In this document: positions 32,766 through 45,121 of the stretch, piece by piece | Layout of the letters: each line of letters starts with the position of its first letter | Numbering within the stretch: position 1 is the first letter of the stretch | Assembly (NCBI GenBank): GCA_023974075.1 | Contig: CM043788.1 | Span: 28,219,554 to 28,283,553 of the forward strand | DNA from: Chaenocephalus aceratus | Lineage: Eukaryota; Chordata; Actinopteri; Perciformes; Channichthyidae | Reading direction: 5' to 3' | Length of the DNA: 64,000 bases | Notes under the pieces: model-generated | The model's input: the letters and a program-made list of their open reading frames with translations, nothing else | Told to the model about the DNA's origin: nothing | Databases searched by the model: none | Position numbers and translations under genes: made by a program

Positions 32766-35250
32766 TATCACTGCAGCAGAGACAACCTACTAGCTTACAA
32801 TACGTTGTAGTAGCTGGCCTTTTTTCATCACCAAGCTTCCTACTTCTTCTTCATCCTTGAAGGCGTGGCAAGGTTACAACAGACGTACAGTAGGACTCCG
32901 CTTATATTACGCCAACTGTTTTATTGATTGATTTTAAGGAACAAAACTAATATTAAATGCAATACATACAGTAACATTGTGACAACAAGCCAGCTTGTAA
33001 AATCAAAAATGTTACCCGGTCGACTTTTTGCCCCGTAATTCACGACCCCCTGAAGTGAGTGTCACACATAATCAAAGAAATGTACAATTATCTAAAGTAA
33101 AGGCAGACAGGCAAAGGACAATCAAATGATCAGTCCAGGGGACTTGGATGCTTTAGTTGGTCTTAACGGTCACACATGGTCCTCTCAAGCTCAGAGGGAG
33201 AGAATGGCTTCAACACTTCCAAAGCTACCAGTCTGAACCCTGCTGGGGCCACAAATGATGAAGTTGTTAAGTAGGGTGCTTTCCAGTTCTTTATTTAAGA
33301 ATCATTGTTTCTTTGTTGCACAGAGACACAATTAATTTTGGTCTGCCATCTTCATAATATATTTCTTAATTTTTGTTGTCATATCTTTGCATCATTTTGA
33401 ACATTTAGGGTTTATTTTTCTTTCATTTTGAATTGTGTGTGGCCATGAATGCTTCAAGTTGAGGAGCTTGTTTGTATTTCTTTAAACCAATTACAATCGT
33501 CTTTGGCACATGTGTGGGACACTTAAACCACAGGGTGCCCTTACAAAAGAGGAAATTGGCCGCCCTTGGCCGCCCTTGGCCCCCCTAGACTGCAACCAGT
33601 GCGTCAGACTCAATACTTAATAACCATTTGAGCATGTCACCTAAATTCAATAATGTTATGTTTAATATTTACTTGTACCGCTTGTAATACTTTGCTGTAC
33701 TCATCAGTTTGAACTACTCATCAAACTGTTCAATTCTGCAAGACCACAGAACAGCATACCTCACATCTTGTTTATACCTGACATGTTTGAAAATGCATAC
33801 AACTCTTAAGAAAAAGGACTCAGGGTCACACAGTGGTTTGGTCCTTTGGGTGCTGCACTTGAAACATGCAGATCCATTGACTTGAAGACTCACTGGTGCC
33901 CTCGGGTGTTCGTGTTTGTCTGTTATCCCTGTGATGTATTGGCATGTCAATGACCTGTCCTGTTTATATGTCTTCTGTTTATATCCCCCTTCCCATATCA
34001 TGAATACAGATAAGTAGGAATATACAATATATAGTAAACGTTATGGATGGAAAGCCATTCTGATGGATGACATGGATGCACTGAACATTGAACAAAATAA
34101 CCTGTGTTTTCCGACAATTAGCCGCCCTTTAAAAACAAGTGCATGCATACAGAAAAAGCTTAATTTGGGCACAGGGCAACATTTCAGCTTGTCCTTGCAG
34201 AGCATCCGTGCACCAATATGGAGGAAAGCAGCCCTGCCACTTTAAAGATTTGATTAAGTAAAACCTGCAGTTGAAGTTGATTGATTAAACGCCCTCACAG
34301 TCTTTTCTTTCAGTTTCTTTCAGCAAGCAGCCAGCTGCAAAGTCGGAATGCAGAAAATACCTTATAGCTTGCTCACCCATTGTGAGGAATTTAAATGCGT
34401 TTGAAGATATGCCAGTTTAAAATAGGCTGTTAGTCTCAGTTTTTGACTGACCTATTGCATTAAAAGAGACATCTTCAGCAGTTTTACATTAAGATTTAGA
34501 TTTTTTTTCTCTTAAATCTTTTTTCATATTCCTCTGGAGAAACAAATGTCACATAGATATAGATAACCTATATCCACTTTCTATAATCGTTTCCCAGTAT
34601 ATCCTTAAAGTAATGACAATACAAAAATGATCATGATAATACGTGCATGTTTTTCCATTGTAACATATTAAATTCATCCATCCTATAGGCAACAATTGCA
34701 TTTCCTAAATTATTTACATTCAAAACAAGATCAATGGTATGTTAAAGGGGTGTCATTTATTTGCAATTTAGTTCATGATAAACACGACAATCCTCAGCTA
34801 TAACTCAGATGAGAAGATATGAAGCTTTATCTTTAAGATGCGATGGCTGGGAGGGGGAGGCTGCTTTGACTCAGTGCACGGCGTGCATTGGTGTTTTTCA
34901 TCCTGCTTTACCTCCCCTTTTCTCCCGGGTAAAGGCAGGCTGGCGATGCTACTGGACGATACTTTTCACTGAGACGTGACTTCATCACGTCAAGTGAAGC
35001 TCTGTAAAACATATCTGCAAAATCAAGAGGCGCAGCCCTGTATTTCAGCTTCAAACCTCATAAACGTATGAAAAAAGTGTTCCAAAAACAAATCTCAGAA
35101 TAGTATGATAAAGTAACACATTTTTATTTCAATTCTGGAAACATTCAATAAAATGTTACAATAATTTTAACATTTCAAAACAAGATTTAAATGCAGTGCT
35201 TGACTAAATGTATGTTTTATTGTCTTTTTGTCTGTCAAAGAAAGAAGGGT
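32766..35250. other. Non-coding interval
   Basis: AT-rich DNA with a small 11-bp tandem repeat (CCGCCCTTGG units near 33560-33585). The 34850-34990 stretch is GC-richer, with TGACTCAG and CpGs, and may be distal promoter for the island that follows. No coding exon was seen. Confidence 0.45.
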
Positions 35251-35257
35251 AGGCTAT

Positions 35258-35636
35258 ATGAGATGAGGGGGGAGAGAATATGGAGAAAGCCGTGAGTTGA
35301 GGTGGCTGGAAAGGGAGGGCCGGACGCATGACATCATTCCCTCAGCTTCCCTGCGCGGACACAGCACTTGTTTCTCCAAATGCGCACGGTGGCTGCTGCT
35401 GAGGGAGCGACTCCTCCTGCCGTACCCAGACGCGTCCTGAGCAACCTGCGCTCTTGGGGTGGATATTAAAAACATCATTTAACCCAGCAGAGGAACCCTT
35501 GAACCGCTCCTCACTGGACCTGCCGCAGGAACTCACACACTTAACAAAACCCGGGAATTATTGTTGTTTTAATGATGAAGATGTGAGGGTTTATAAGCAG
35601 AGAAGAAAGAAAGAGGAACTCCGAGGCTGAAAAAAG
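35258..35636 (+). promoter_or_regulatory. CpG-containing promoter / non-coding first exon
   Basis: In an otherwise CpG-poor region, 35310-36120 is relatively rich in CpG ('gccggacgc', 'ctgcgcggac', 'cagacgcgtc', 'ctgccgcagg'). AAAAAG|GTATGG at 35636/35637 is a good splice donor with no long open frame before it, as for a 5' untranslated exon of a plus-strand gene. TATTAAAA at about 35464 could act as a TATA-like element. What is seen is composition and donor; that it is transcribed is inference. The downstream tens of kilobases without exons would then be its first intron. Confidence 0.45.
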
Positions 35637-36412
35637 GTATGGTACACTTCGCTGTGTCTTTTTACTGACTCTATCCGGCCACTTTTGTCTACCCGATATT
35701 TCTAATACAAAATCTGCCATTTAAATTACGGCTTTTTCATGTTTTAACCGCTTGAACACAATAGTCATGTGGGCATTTGGTGTGGGAGCGCGCGAGCTGT
35801 GCGTTATTCTACGGTTTTATCACCAGCACAGAGGCAAGTGCCCAAAGAGGAGCATCATTTCAAAATACTGCAAATAAGCTTTTTAAGCTGCAACAGAGCT
35901 GTGCGATGGAGAGAGATGCTCGGTGTAGTCCCGGACTCAGCGGGAGACCCGGCTCAGCCACCGCATAGCTGCTGCTGCTGTGAGCGGAGCGTTTCTGCTG
36001 CACGAAGGATATCCATCATTCTGAACGACGGCCGTAACAGGCACGACTTCCCTTTCATTCCCCCACTGAGAGTTAATTACATTCGTAATCTGCCAAATAA
36101 AAGAAACCCGGATGGTACTGTAGCAGATAGCCGGGGGAAGATTCTCAAAAATGTCTCTTAATGCACTTGTATATGCCATAGATCTGGAGCCAAACGCATA
36201 TTTCTGAATCATCTTTTTTTCGGGCGGAGGTGTGTGTGTGAGAGAGAGTGTATGCAGGGGGTTTAAGGGGGGGGGGGTGCTCCATCAAACAAGTGCATCT
36301 CCACAGGGGGGTGAGGCGCTTTACATTTAAAACCACTCATACGGACATGCCAGTAGATCAAGAGACATTCAGGCTTGCAGGCATCAATCGGAAATGCAAT
36401 TTGTGATAGCTC

Positions 36413-36415
<3 letters not shown>

Positions 36416-36496
<81 letters not shown>
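36416..36496. repeat. (TC)n microsatellite
   Basis: About 80 bp of TC with one interruption near 36480. A mirror-symmetric polypyrimidine tract of this length can form triplex (H-DNA); it lies about 0.8 kb downstream of the proposed first exon. Confidence 0.95.
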
Positions 36497-37430
36497 TTTT
36501 TGTGGACCGGTTGTTTGTAATGTTAATCTAAAGGTACACATGTTGGACTTTCGAGAGTACTGTAGTGTTGCTCAACACCCTTGTACCGGATTTTCCTCTG
36601 CGCACCACGTTGATCCAATGGCGTGTAAATGAGTTGGGCTTATTTCGAGGTGCGCAGCTCGAGCTCTCCACAGCTACACCGAGGTGGAGTCAGCACAGCA
36701 GTGACACTGACTTTTTACAAGGGATGCCCTTGTTGAATGCTGGACGCTCCGATTTGAATTAAAACAATGTTGTGTGAAATTGTTGCAGATGTTTATGTCC
36801 AGTGAGGATCTCAGAAAAAAAAGTCTCAGTTTCAAACTTTTAAATGTGTATTTATTTTTTAAAAAACTGCCTTTGCTGTCTTTCTTTTCGTTTACCCGGT
36901 AACCTCGGAATTACACACGTATCTGCTGTCACTTAATGCAGCTCCATTGACATGATGAAGAAGATTTACGAGGAATGGGAGAGCCTTAGTGCGTCCATTG
37001 TTTAAATCAATGCAGACACTTATCTTTGTTTGCATTAGAGAAGATTTCTGAAACCGAATGAGCATTTCATTTTCAGATACGTGTTTAACGTTTGCCACAA
37101 AACAATCGAGTTAATTGGTTATGAAGTTGTGCATTTTCCATCTTGTGCCGTCTCCTGCTTCGATCGAAATGAGCGCATCTCGAGTCTACATAGCTCATAA
37201 AAGCCAGAGGAGAGAACAATATCTCGCCAGCGCCCTGGTTGTGAAAAGAAAATGGCTTTATTCATTTTTCTTTGTACCCGTGGTAACTTAGTTATAGCTT
37301 TTTTATGGTTCCTGGAAATGGCTTACGGGCTTGCTGTACAATGTAATGTAATCAAATGTATTATGTTGCTGTGTGTTACAATTCCCTGTTATGTTCCGTC
37401 ACGTAGAACATTTGGACTGACGACCCCCCC

Positions 37431-37445
37431 CGCACACGCACACGC

Positions 37446-37494
<49 letters not shown>

Positions 37495-37505
37495 CACACA
37501 CACAA
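37431..37505. repeat. (CA)n / (CGCACA)n microsatellite
   Basis: GCACAC-type units at the left become pure CA with one CAAA interruption. Simple low-complexity tract. Confidence 0.95.
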
Positions 37506-38575
37506 ACCAGAATATGCATGAGCACATGAGCAAGGCAGGTAAAATCCTCCCCTGGATTTGTATGTGAGGGAGCACACACCCCTCACTTGCACCCAACCTC
37601 TCTGAAAATAGTCTACAGTCCTTTCGGAATTATATTCAGATTTATGCGACCACAGATTTATTCTGGCAACCAATCATGCTCACTGAATTTTGCCTTTCCA
37701 TATTTCATGCACATTCTTTTTAAAAAAAAACAGTAGACAGTTTGGCCTCATGCAAAAAGGCATTAGAATATAGGAGCTGAACCACAGTGATGAAACAAAT
37801 TATGTAATGCGTCAGTTGGTGTATAGTGTAACGCAAAGACACGCACACTGTCTTTGTAATGTCACACATTTTTATGATAACACCCGTTGAATTTAAGGCT
37901 TCTATTTGTAAGATTTTAATATGATGTTTTAAATTATAATTTGTATCCCACTTCAGCACCAACATGTATGCTCCAGTCTGCCTCTTGATATTAAGATCTG
38001 GTGCCACCCAATGATCACTAGAGAGGCGTTCGCTCTCTGCTGTCTTAAAGGGCAGGCCTGCGGAAGGAAAGCTCTTACTGGAGTCTCCCTCAGACTTAAT
38101 GGGCTGGACACACTTTATGAAGCGTCTCCTCACCCAGCTTTTGCTCATGGAGCAATCAAATACCCATGTTGGACATCCAGGCCACACACTGTAAAAAGTG
38201 ATGGTTCGTTGTAGGGTCTTATACGATCTTACAAGAACCAGTATGGATTTGAAGGCATTCAAAATAATGGAGAACAACCATGAAATATATGTCTATGGAC
38301 AAAAAGTTCATCAAACACCATGATATAAGTGCTCATGAAAGGAAACCCTGTTGTGAAGCTGAGTAAGATAGATGATGTACAATGTGAAATCTTCCACCCA
38401 AGTATTTATTTGTGACATGAGCTTTTTCTCCCTTACCTTTCGTTCTTATCAGAGAAATTAAACATGTTAGAAACACAAACCTTCATTTAGGAGCCTTTTT
38501 AATTTCTAGAGAGCTTCATAGGTCACCTTTTAGTAACATAGCTCTTAGTAATGGAGGCGTGGCAGGTTAATTTTC

Positions 38576-38597
38576 TGTGTGTGTGTGTGTGTGTGTA
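38576..38597. repeat. (GT)n microsatellite
   Basis: Eleven GT units, uninterrupted. Confidence 0.9.
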
Positions 38598-40773
38598 CAC
38601 GTCTCAACTTGACATCAATCAACCAGCCTCTTTGTATGAGATGGGTGATTGGATGGCATGCCCAAGCGTGCGTTGTTTTCTGCTGCAGAAATGCACTTCA
38701 ATCATACTCACCTGTCACCAGCTGGGCAGATAAAATGCAGGCATGTGAGATAGGACTGACACACATTGCATTATGCAGAGAGTGACAGATAGGTACCTGA
38801 TAAACACAAACACCTACAAATGCAATTACACTTGTATTATATTTACAAGAAGAGCTTTAAGTCACAATCTGCAGTCTCATTACAAGCCACCATGCCTACG
38901 CTTGTGGCCATGTCATTAATGCAGTCAAAATGAAAACAGATGCGGATGGCTGGCGGAGCTGTTTAAGGGGACCCAAAATGTAAAGCGGGAGGAGACTGGA
39001 AGGAGAGAGGGACAAGAAAATATGTAATCATAAGCACACTTTATGGTAAGCTTCGCCCATGTGCACTGCACCAGTCTAATTGCCAGGATAGTGCTTGTTA
39101 GTTGTCACCTCCAGATAAACAGCGGGCTATTTTTTTCTCTCATGTTGTTCCCCAGCCTGTGGCAGAATTTGAAATGCTAAGTAGCACAATGTCAATTTCA
39201 GAGTATCCCATCTCATCTTGTCCTTACCTCCACTGCTTGATCCACAAGTATTTTTTTGTTCATACATGCCAACAGTCTGGATAACTAAAACCAGTGAATT
39301 GTTGCCATTTATAATCATAACCCCATTGTTGGCAATACAACGGTAATGAAAACTAAGTAAATCATTAAATAAAGGAAGGGTTGTTTAATGTGAAAGAGCA
39401 TCTCTCATCCTTCTGTCTAACGTTTCCATATTGTAGTAAATCTTGTCAGGAAACATATGGTCCTCAAATGCTGGAAGAGCTGGAATATTCTAACAGCAGA
39501 GAAACAAATTGTCCATCTTTTTAACACTGGCTTGTCATTTCAAATGACTAAGAGATAAGCTCTTTAGTGAAAGTCTTGACTGCTCGAATGAGGGCAAAAA
39601 AAGTACTATTCACAAGTTTTCATGAACATTCTGACCTGTTTTAAGCCTACTGTGGAGTTTGACACTTTAATGGCTTTGATATGTACACATTTTCCTGGAA
39701 CACGCCAAGATGTCAGGAAAGAGAAGATGGGCGGTCCTGGAGAAATGCAAGAGTTTTCCTCTATCCCAAGGAAGGAGAGGAGGACCACTCACATGTAAAG
39801 GATGGGGTAAAAGCCTCAGGGCCTCTCTCTCCCTGTCAAATATGTTAAGCTTAATTTCAAAACACCATTCCATAAAGCAATGTCTATTCATGTCTGCCAG
39901 CCACAATCACAATCAAAACAAAGTGGGTTGACGTAGCAGGGGGTAACAGAGCTTGTGTGGAAGGTTTGATTATGTTGTTTTCACAGTAATCAGAAAAGTG
40001 TGTACATTAAGAGTAAACATAACCTTGTCAGTTTTTTATTTAATTGGTGAGAGGAACACATCATAGTCACGGATGGAGTCTTTGTGCAGGTTAAAGCAGC
40101 ATGTAAGACATTCAAAGGCTCTTTACTCAAGGATAATATAGACATGTTTAGACAACCTGAGAATATAACAAACATATAACTAGTAATTTATCCACATTTA
40201 GTCAAAATATACAGTAAAAGTGAACATATTAATAAAGGAGCTTAACTGTTGGGAAGAATACATTATTTCCCATTTATTCAAACTGTAACCTATTTTAAAA
40301 TGATACACACGTTGCTCTGCACTCACCCAGCACCTTTAAACGTTGACAAACATTTTTATACAAAAGGAACATAGTTAATATTGAGTTAATACTAATTTTT
40401 TTTTGTGTCACTCTTGTTATGCCAATTTCGTTTTTTTCATTAAATGAAGGGATAATCACTAGTTTTCCATCCACCCACAATGCTTTGGGAAATATACACA
40501 GGAAGTATGGAGTCACATAGATCCATGAGGTCATAGGGCAAGTTCTTGAGCCTTCGTCTTTAAAAGCTGTATTTGATTAGACCTCGGAAAATTCGCTGCA
40601 TTCAGACGATGCCGAATTATATATGTTCTGTTTTGGAGATATTATGTGGAAGTACAGTCATGTATCACCGTACTACTTTGATACTAGATACATTTTTAGA
40701 ACGATCGTTTTAAGGCAAGCTCCGTATTTACACAGCAAGGAGCGTCTTTTTTCTTCTTTTTCTAAGTGGATCT

Positions 40774-40824
40774 ATGGACGTTAATGCGCAATGGACAACA
40801 GAGATAAATATATCCCAGGAAAAT
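40774..40824 (+). CDS. Candidate short first coding exon, unrecognised
   Basis: Two ATGs (40774 and 40791) precede a very strong donor AAAAT|GTAAGT at 40824/40825. From the first ATG 17 codons (MDVNAQWTTEINISQEN) end in phase 0; from the second, MDNRDKYIPGK ends in phase 1. About 200 bp upstream is GC-balanced and could be a 5' leader with an alternative promoter. I recognise neither peptide. The second frame could join in phase to the acceptor at 52826. Evidence is the donor and open frames only. Confidence 0.25.
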
Positions 40825-42259
40825 GTAAGTCACCATTTTTCCAAAGACAAGTGTTACTTATATTTTGTCTAGATGTGGCTTAAATCTCGCCAATGAGTAA
40901 CATTGTACATTTTGGCGCAAATTAAAGCAATTGGCCACCTTACCTCAGCAAAAATGACCTTAAACACATGAACACTAAAACCACTACTTAAAGAAACACG
41001 TTTCATTCCCTTTTTTTAAAATGTACATTCAGGTAGCTAGAGGAGATGTAGCCTCTTGTTTAATGGACACTGAACAATTACGTTTGGCTTGAAATGTGTG
41101 TTTTTTATATAAATAGGACATTAAGTAAATGTACATAATGCATTTTCAGAGTGTAACTCTATAGAACTTGATCTGTAATGTGCATTTACACATAACAGGA
41201 AACCAAGGATGTGAATGAATGATGCTTTGATCTGTACTACAGCTCCATTGCTGCTGCACTTTTTGGTGATGAAAATAAATATGCAACAAAAGTCCCATGT
41301 CCTGCAACTACAGTCAATTACTTGGTAACTATGTTTTCTGGATTTTGTTACTGTGTTTCTTGCCATGCTTTGGAGGCAACATTAATAATACTATTTGTTC
41401 TGGCATTGCAAATTATGAGGATTGGGTTAGGTGTGAGTTAGAAAGTAGAATTGCCCGTAGTTTTGGAATAGTACGATATCCTTGTCTTCATTAACCATGT
41501 GTAGCCGGTAGATCTGAATAACTAACAAGCTGTCTGTGTTTGCCAGCTTGGCAGGATGTTTTCCGGTAAGCAGACAATTAGGAAAGCTCTCACTGGATGA
41601 GGCAGATGTAAATCTCCTCAGGGAGAGAAGCTTACAGACGGTTATTCACCACTGCAGCCACCACTCGCCCCCGAGGGTCATAACTCTGAAGGTCACGATA
41701 GCATTTCACCCCCTCCCCCCTTTTTTCATTTTTTTTACCCATGTCAACTCCAGTGGGTATCGCCGGATGTTTCCCGCCATGCTGGTGAGCGGATGCTGGA
41801 GGTGGTGGATGTCTATGAGGATGATGCGTCTCGACAATGGAATAAAAAAACCCTGTCTCGCCTGTTTACTACTAGCCTGCATCACAGTCAAAGGCATCAT
41901 AAAGAATGAATGATTCATACACTGTCTTGGATAGACATTTATGTTTAATTCAGAACTGTACTGTAAGAGGTCGGCCACGGTCTTCATGTGGCGGGACGGG
42001 GTCATTGACGGGAGTGGATGGGTATTGCACACGAAGCAAAAGAGGAGGTGTGTAGGTAGAAACGCTAGAGTGGTGCAGAATTAAGACAGAGAGAGGAGAG
42101 CATTGACGGTGGCCTTGTTCGTTTCATCTGCAGGCCTTAATAAAACCCTCACAGGCCGGCATTGATCTCTCCCAGAATAATCCATTTAGACTGAGCGTGC
42201 CTGGCCATGTGGGGCCTCTTCAATTATTTATGGCGGAATGCTGTGCAAGCTTCCGTTGG

Positions 42260-42760
42260 GATGCAACAATGTGCCCTGGGAAACCTGTGAACTGCAGGAG
42301 GGCAAGGAAGACACAGAAGGTGGAAAAGTAGAAATGGTAGATGGAAGTTGAGGGCTGTTTGGAGAGAGCTGTGTGGAAGGAGAGGGAGTAGAGGTGGAGG
42401 GCAGGTAAATTAAACTAAGGGTTGCAGAGCGGAATGTTTAGGAGAAAGTAGTAGAGGTGACAGCGAGAAAGGAAGGAGCAGAATGAATAGATGGAAGTGA
42501 AATTGAGAAGGAAAGTTGCAGGAAATCAGAAAGGGAAGAAAACAGAGAGTTATGAGATTTAAGGAACATATGTATGAACCTAGAAGTAAGTAAGTAGGTG
42601 AAGAAGGAAAGGGAGGCTGGAAAGGAGATATTAGCTAGACGAGGTCAGGAAGCATCAGAGGAAGCAAGGTGGAATTATAGATGAGAGGGAGAGTAAGGGA
42701 TGACTGGAAAAGAGGCAGTAATGGAGGAAGACTGTGGATAATGGGACCTTTTTTAAAGCA
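42260..42760. other. Purine-rich strand-asymmetric block
   Basis: About 500 bp are dominated by A and G on the plus strand (GGAAG, GAGAGG and AGTAG runs) without forming a clean tandem repeat. No frame or gene was found in it. Confidence 0.7.
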
Positions 42761-43085
42761 AGTCATGAACAACTATTGATCATGACTGGTTTCTGGCTGC
42801 TATCATTTGGTAAGTGTGTAGATGGTAACATGTCAGCTTGACTGAATGTTTAGTTGACCATTATTTGTGCTTCACCCACTTTTGCATTACAACAAAATCC
42901 TATAACATCTACAAAGCAAGTCACTCTGCCGGTTTCAAAAGGCCATAAGAAATCAATATGATTTGGACAATATAATTTCATCCCCCCTGGCATATTTTGT
43001 TTTGTTTTATAAACTGTGCGTTCAGAGTTACATATCACTGTTTGCCTATAGTCTGCCATTAGCAGCTCACACGCTGCTCTCTTAA

Positions 43086-45121
43086 AGAGCCTGTGACACG
43101 GTTTTCCTCCATCATCCAAACCCATCAATTTGAGTAAATATTGTCCCCTTGAAAACCGTTACTGAACTGATTTTGGATATTTGTACTTTGATAACCATTA
43201 ATCTGCCCTTCAATGTTGACAATTTCCTGGATCTTCTCGCGGATTCTTCAAGTCCCGCCAAATGATGGGTGACATCATTGCGGGCACAGCGCTCCAGCTG
43301 CACTGTTCAGGATCCCAGTTTCTGCATGTAAACGCACGATGGTGCACACAGCAGCAAGCTCAGACAGCGATGACAGTTTAATTTTGAATGTGTCTGAGAG
43401 CTCATGAGGCTGAAGGATCGGTTTATGTTGTATCTGTTAGAAGTTTAGGAATGAGGTGCGTCAATATGGGCGATCATATGGTCATGTAGCCAGTGGTGGA
43501 ATGGGACTAAAAATCATCCCGGGACTCTCGACCGGCCCACTTCGGTACCGCTAGTAAATTGTCAACGGGGGTAGTGGGGGATGTCAGGGGCGGCGGGTGC
43601 TGTAGATAGTAAATGTAAATATGTAAATATTTGTGTCACTGCATCCTGGTAAAATACAAATATAATGATGTCTGTGTCTTTGACCTTAGCGCTGCTAACC
43701 ACCTGTGCCCTGTAGGCCTACTACGAAGCCAGTTCAACAGACCCTGGATATGTTTGAGTAACAAACAAACTAACAACAACAAACTAACAAACAAGATCTC
43801 GCTAAGCGGTCCTACGACGCTGGTTATCAACACGGTAAATCAAGCCAGGGGTTCTCTCTCCAGCTGAGAGCGCGTTCACGTCTAAGACACGAGTGGATCT
43901 GACTTTAATTACATTTGTCTCGAGTGTTTCGTCAACATAATGTGTTGCTTAAAATAATACTTCTGCATACAGTCTGTGACACTGTGAGTGTTGCACGGCC
44001 AGATGAGGCTGGAGAAGCTGACTCAGATAAGGAAATATATGATATATTATGATATTATATGATCGATGATCTGATTGATGATGTAATATGAATGATAAGT
44101 GCGACACGTCGGCGTCTTCTCTGCATACGGCAGTTTAAACTGTATTTCCTTTATCCTGTAATATGACTTGAGAGATGTAAACTCTGCACACTGAGTTGAT
44201 CTCTTTTCTATAGACGCCGGAGGCGGGCAGCGTCAGGTAAAATAAGTTATTTAGCCTTCTCAAACCTGAGCCTCACGCGCCGCCTATGGGGGATGTGCTA
44301 GTTACTTATCCGACCGGCCCACGGTCCGCCACTGCACCCAGCCCACGTAAACTGTCAACGGGGGGAGCCTCGCTGCGGGGAAACGGTGGACCTAGTGTCC
44401 CGATCGGAGTGGGAATAATAATAATAATCCATGCATTTTATCCATTAATTTCCCCAACATTGTGGTAAAAAAAAAAAAACGTTTAATCCATGTTGTTGGT
44501 GTACTACAACTACAAAAAGCATCGGTTTGTTTTCTCATCAGGAAATGCAGACCGGCTCAAACAAACGATTTTTAATCATCATCCTCACGATCATTTAATG
44601 TATCATATGTTCGCCGAATTGACATGAAAGCACTAATAAATGTAGTTTCATCCACTTGAGTTTACAACTACAAAAATAATCGATTTGTTTTTATATCACA
44701 TCCCACGGGAGGAAATTCAGCAGCTCTCACTCCCGATTTTTAATCCTAATGTAATCATCATCTTCACCACGATCATTTATGTTTATGTCGCCGAATTGAC
44801 ATGAAAGCACTGACAAATATGAATATACTGTAGTCAACTTCATTAAAACGTTATTAACGTGCCTAATCTCAGTAATTCACAATTTCTACGCATGACAACA
44901 CACTTTGTCCGTGTTTGGCTCTCGAAGCATTCCCGCATTGACGTCACTTCCGGCTTCCCCCAAAACTTCAAAATGAGTCGAAGGAATTTCCCCGCGATGT
45001 TCGAAATTATTGATATTTAACGGAACGGTATCGCTTTTTCTTTTTTAAACTGACGGTTCGAGATTACTAGTAGCCCAATATCTCATTGCACAACAGTTGT
45101 TGGGATGCTGTCACAGGCTCT
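43086..45121. mobile_element. TTAA-target DNA transposon, full-length copy 2
   Basis: Left terminus AGAGCCTGTGACA and right terminus TGTCACAGGCTCT are inverted copies, each bordered outside by TTAA (43082-43085 and 45122-45125). The element is 2.04 kb. Sequence 43306-45121 corresponds to copy 1 at 941-2014. No transposase frame is visible, so it is probably non-autonomous. TTAA duplication plus a non-CCC terminus suggests Kolobok-like rather than classical piggyBac; this is inference. Confidence 0.85.
43491..44334. mobile_element. hAT-like insertion inside copy 2
   Basis: It starts CAGTGGTGGAATGGGAC and ends GGCCCACGGTCCGCCACTG, matching hAT-type ends, and contains 844 bp of mixed DNA with CpGs. 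The same site in copy 1 holds a 99-bp internally deleted version, so the insertion predates spread of both copies. Flanking 8-mers match poorly (CATGTAGC / CACCCAGC). Confidence 0.5.

Larger units (their letters stand above)
36497..43081. other. Probable intronic DNA, sparse features
   Basis: No family-recognisable coding sequence. It contains a CA/CGCACA tract, a GT tract, the exon candidate at 40774-40824, a purine-rich block (42260-42760) and the longest frame in the window (minus, 37720-38277, 185 codons), which has no motif and biased hydrophobic/basic composition. The 42110-42250 stretch looks more ordered than its surroundings ('aataatccatttagactgag') and could be a conserved enhancer. 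Confidence 0.45.

Noticed and set aside
36263..36632. Frames through the TC repeat (Arg-Glu or Ser-Leu repeats)
   Set aside because: Pure microsatellite translation.
37376..37673. Frames through the CA repeat (Cys-Val, Thr-His repeats)
   Set aside because: Microsatellite translation.
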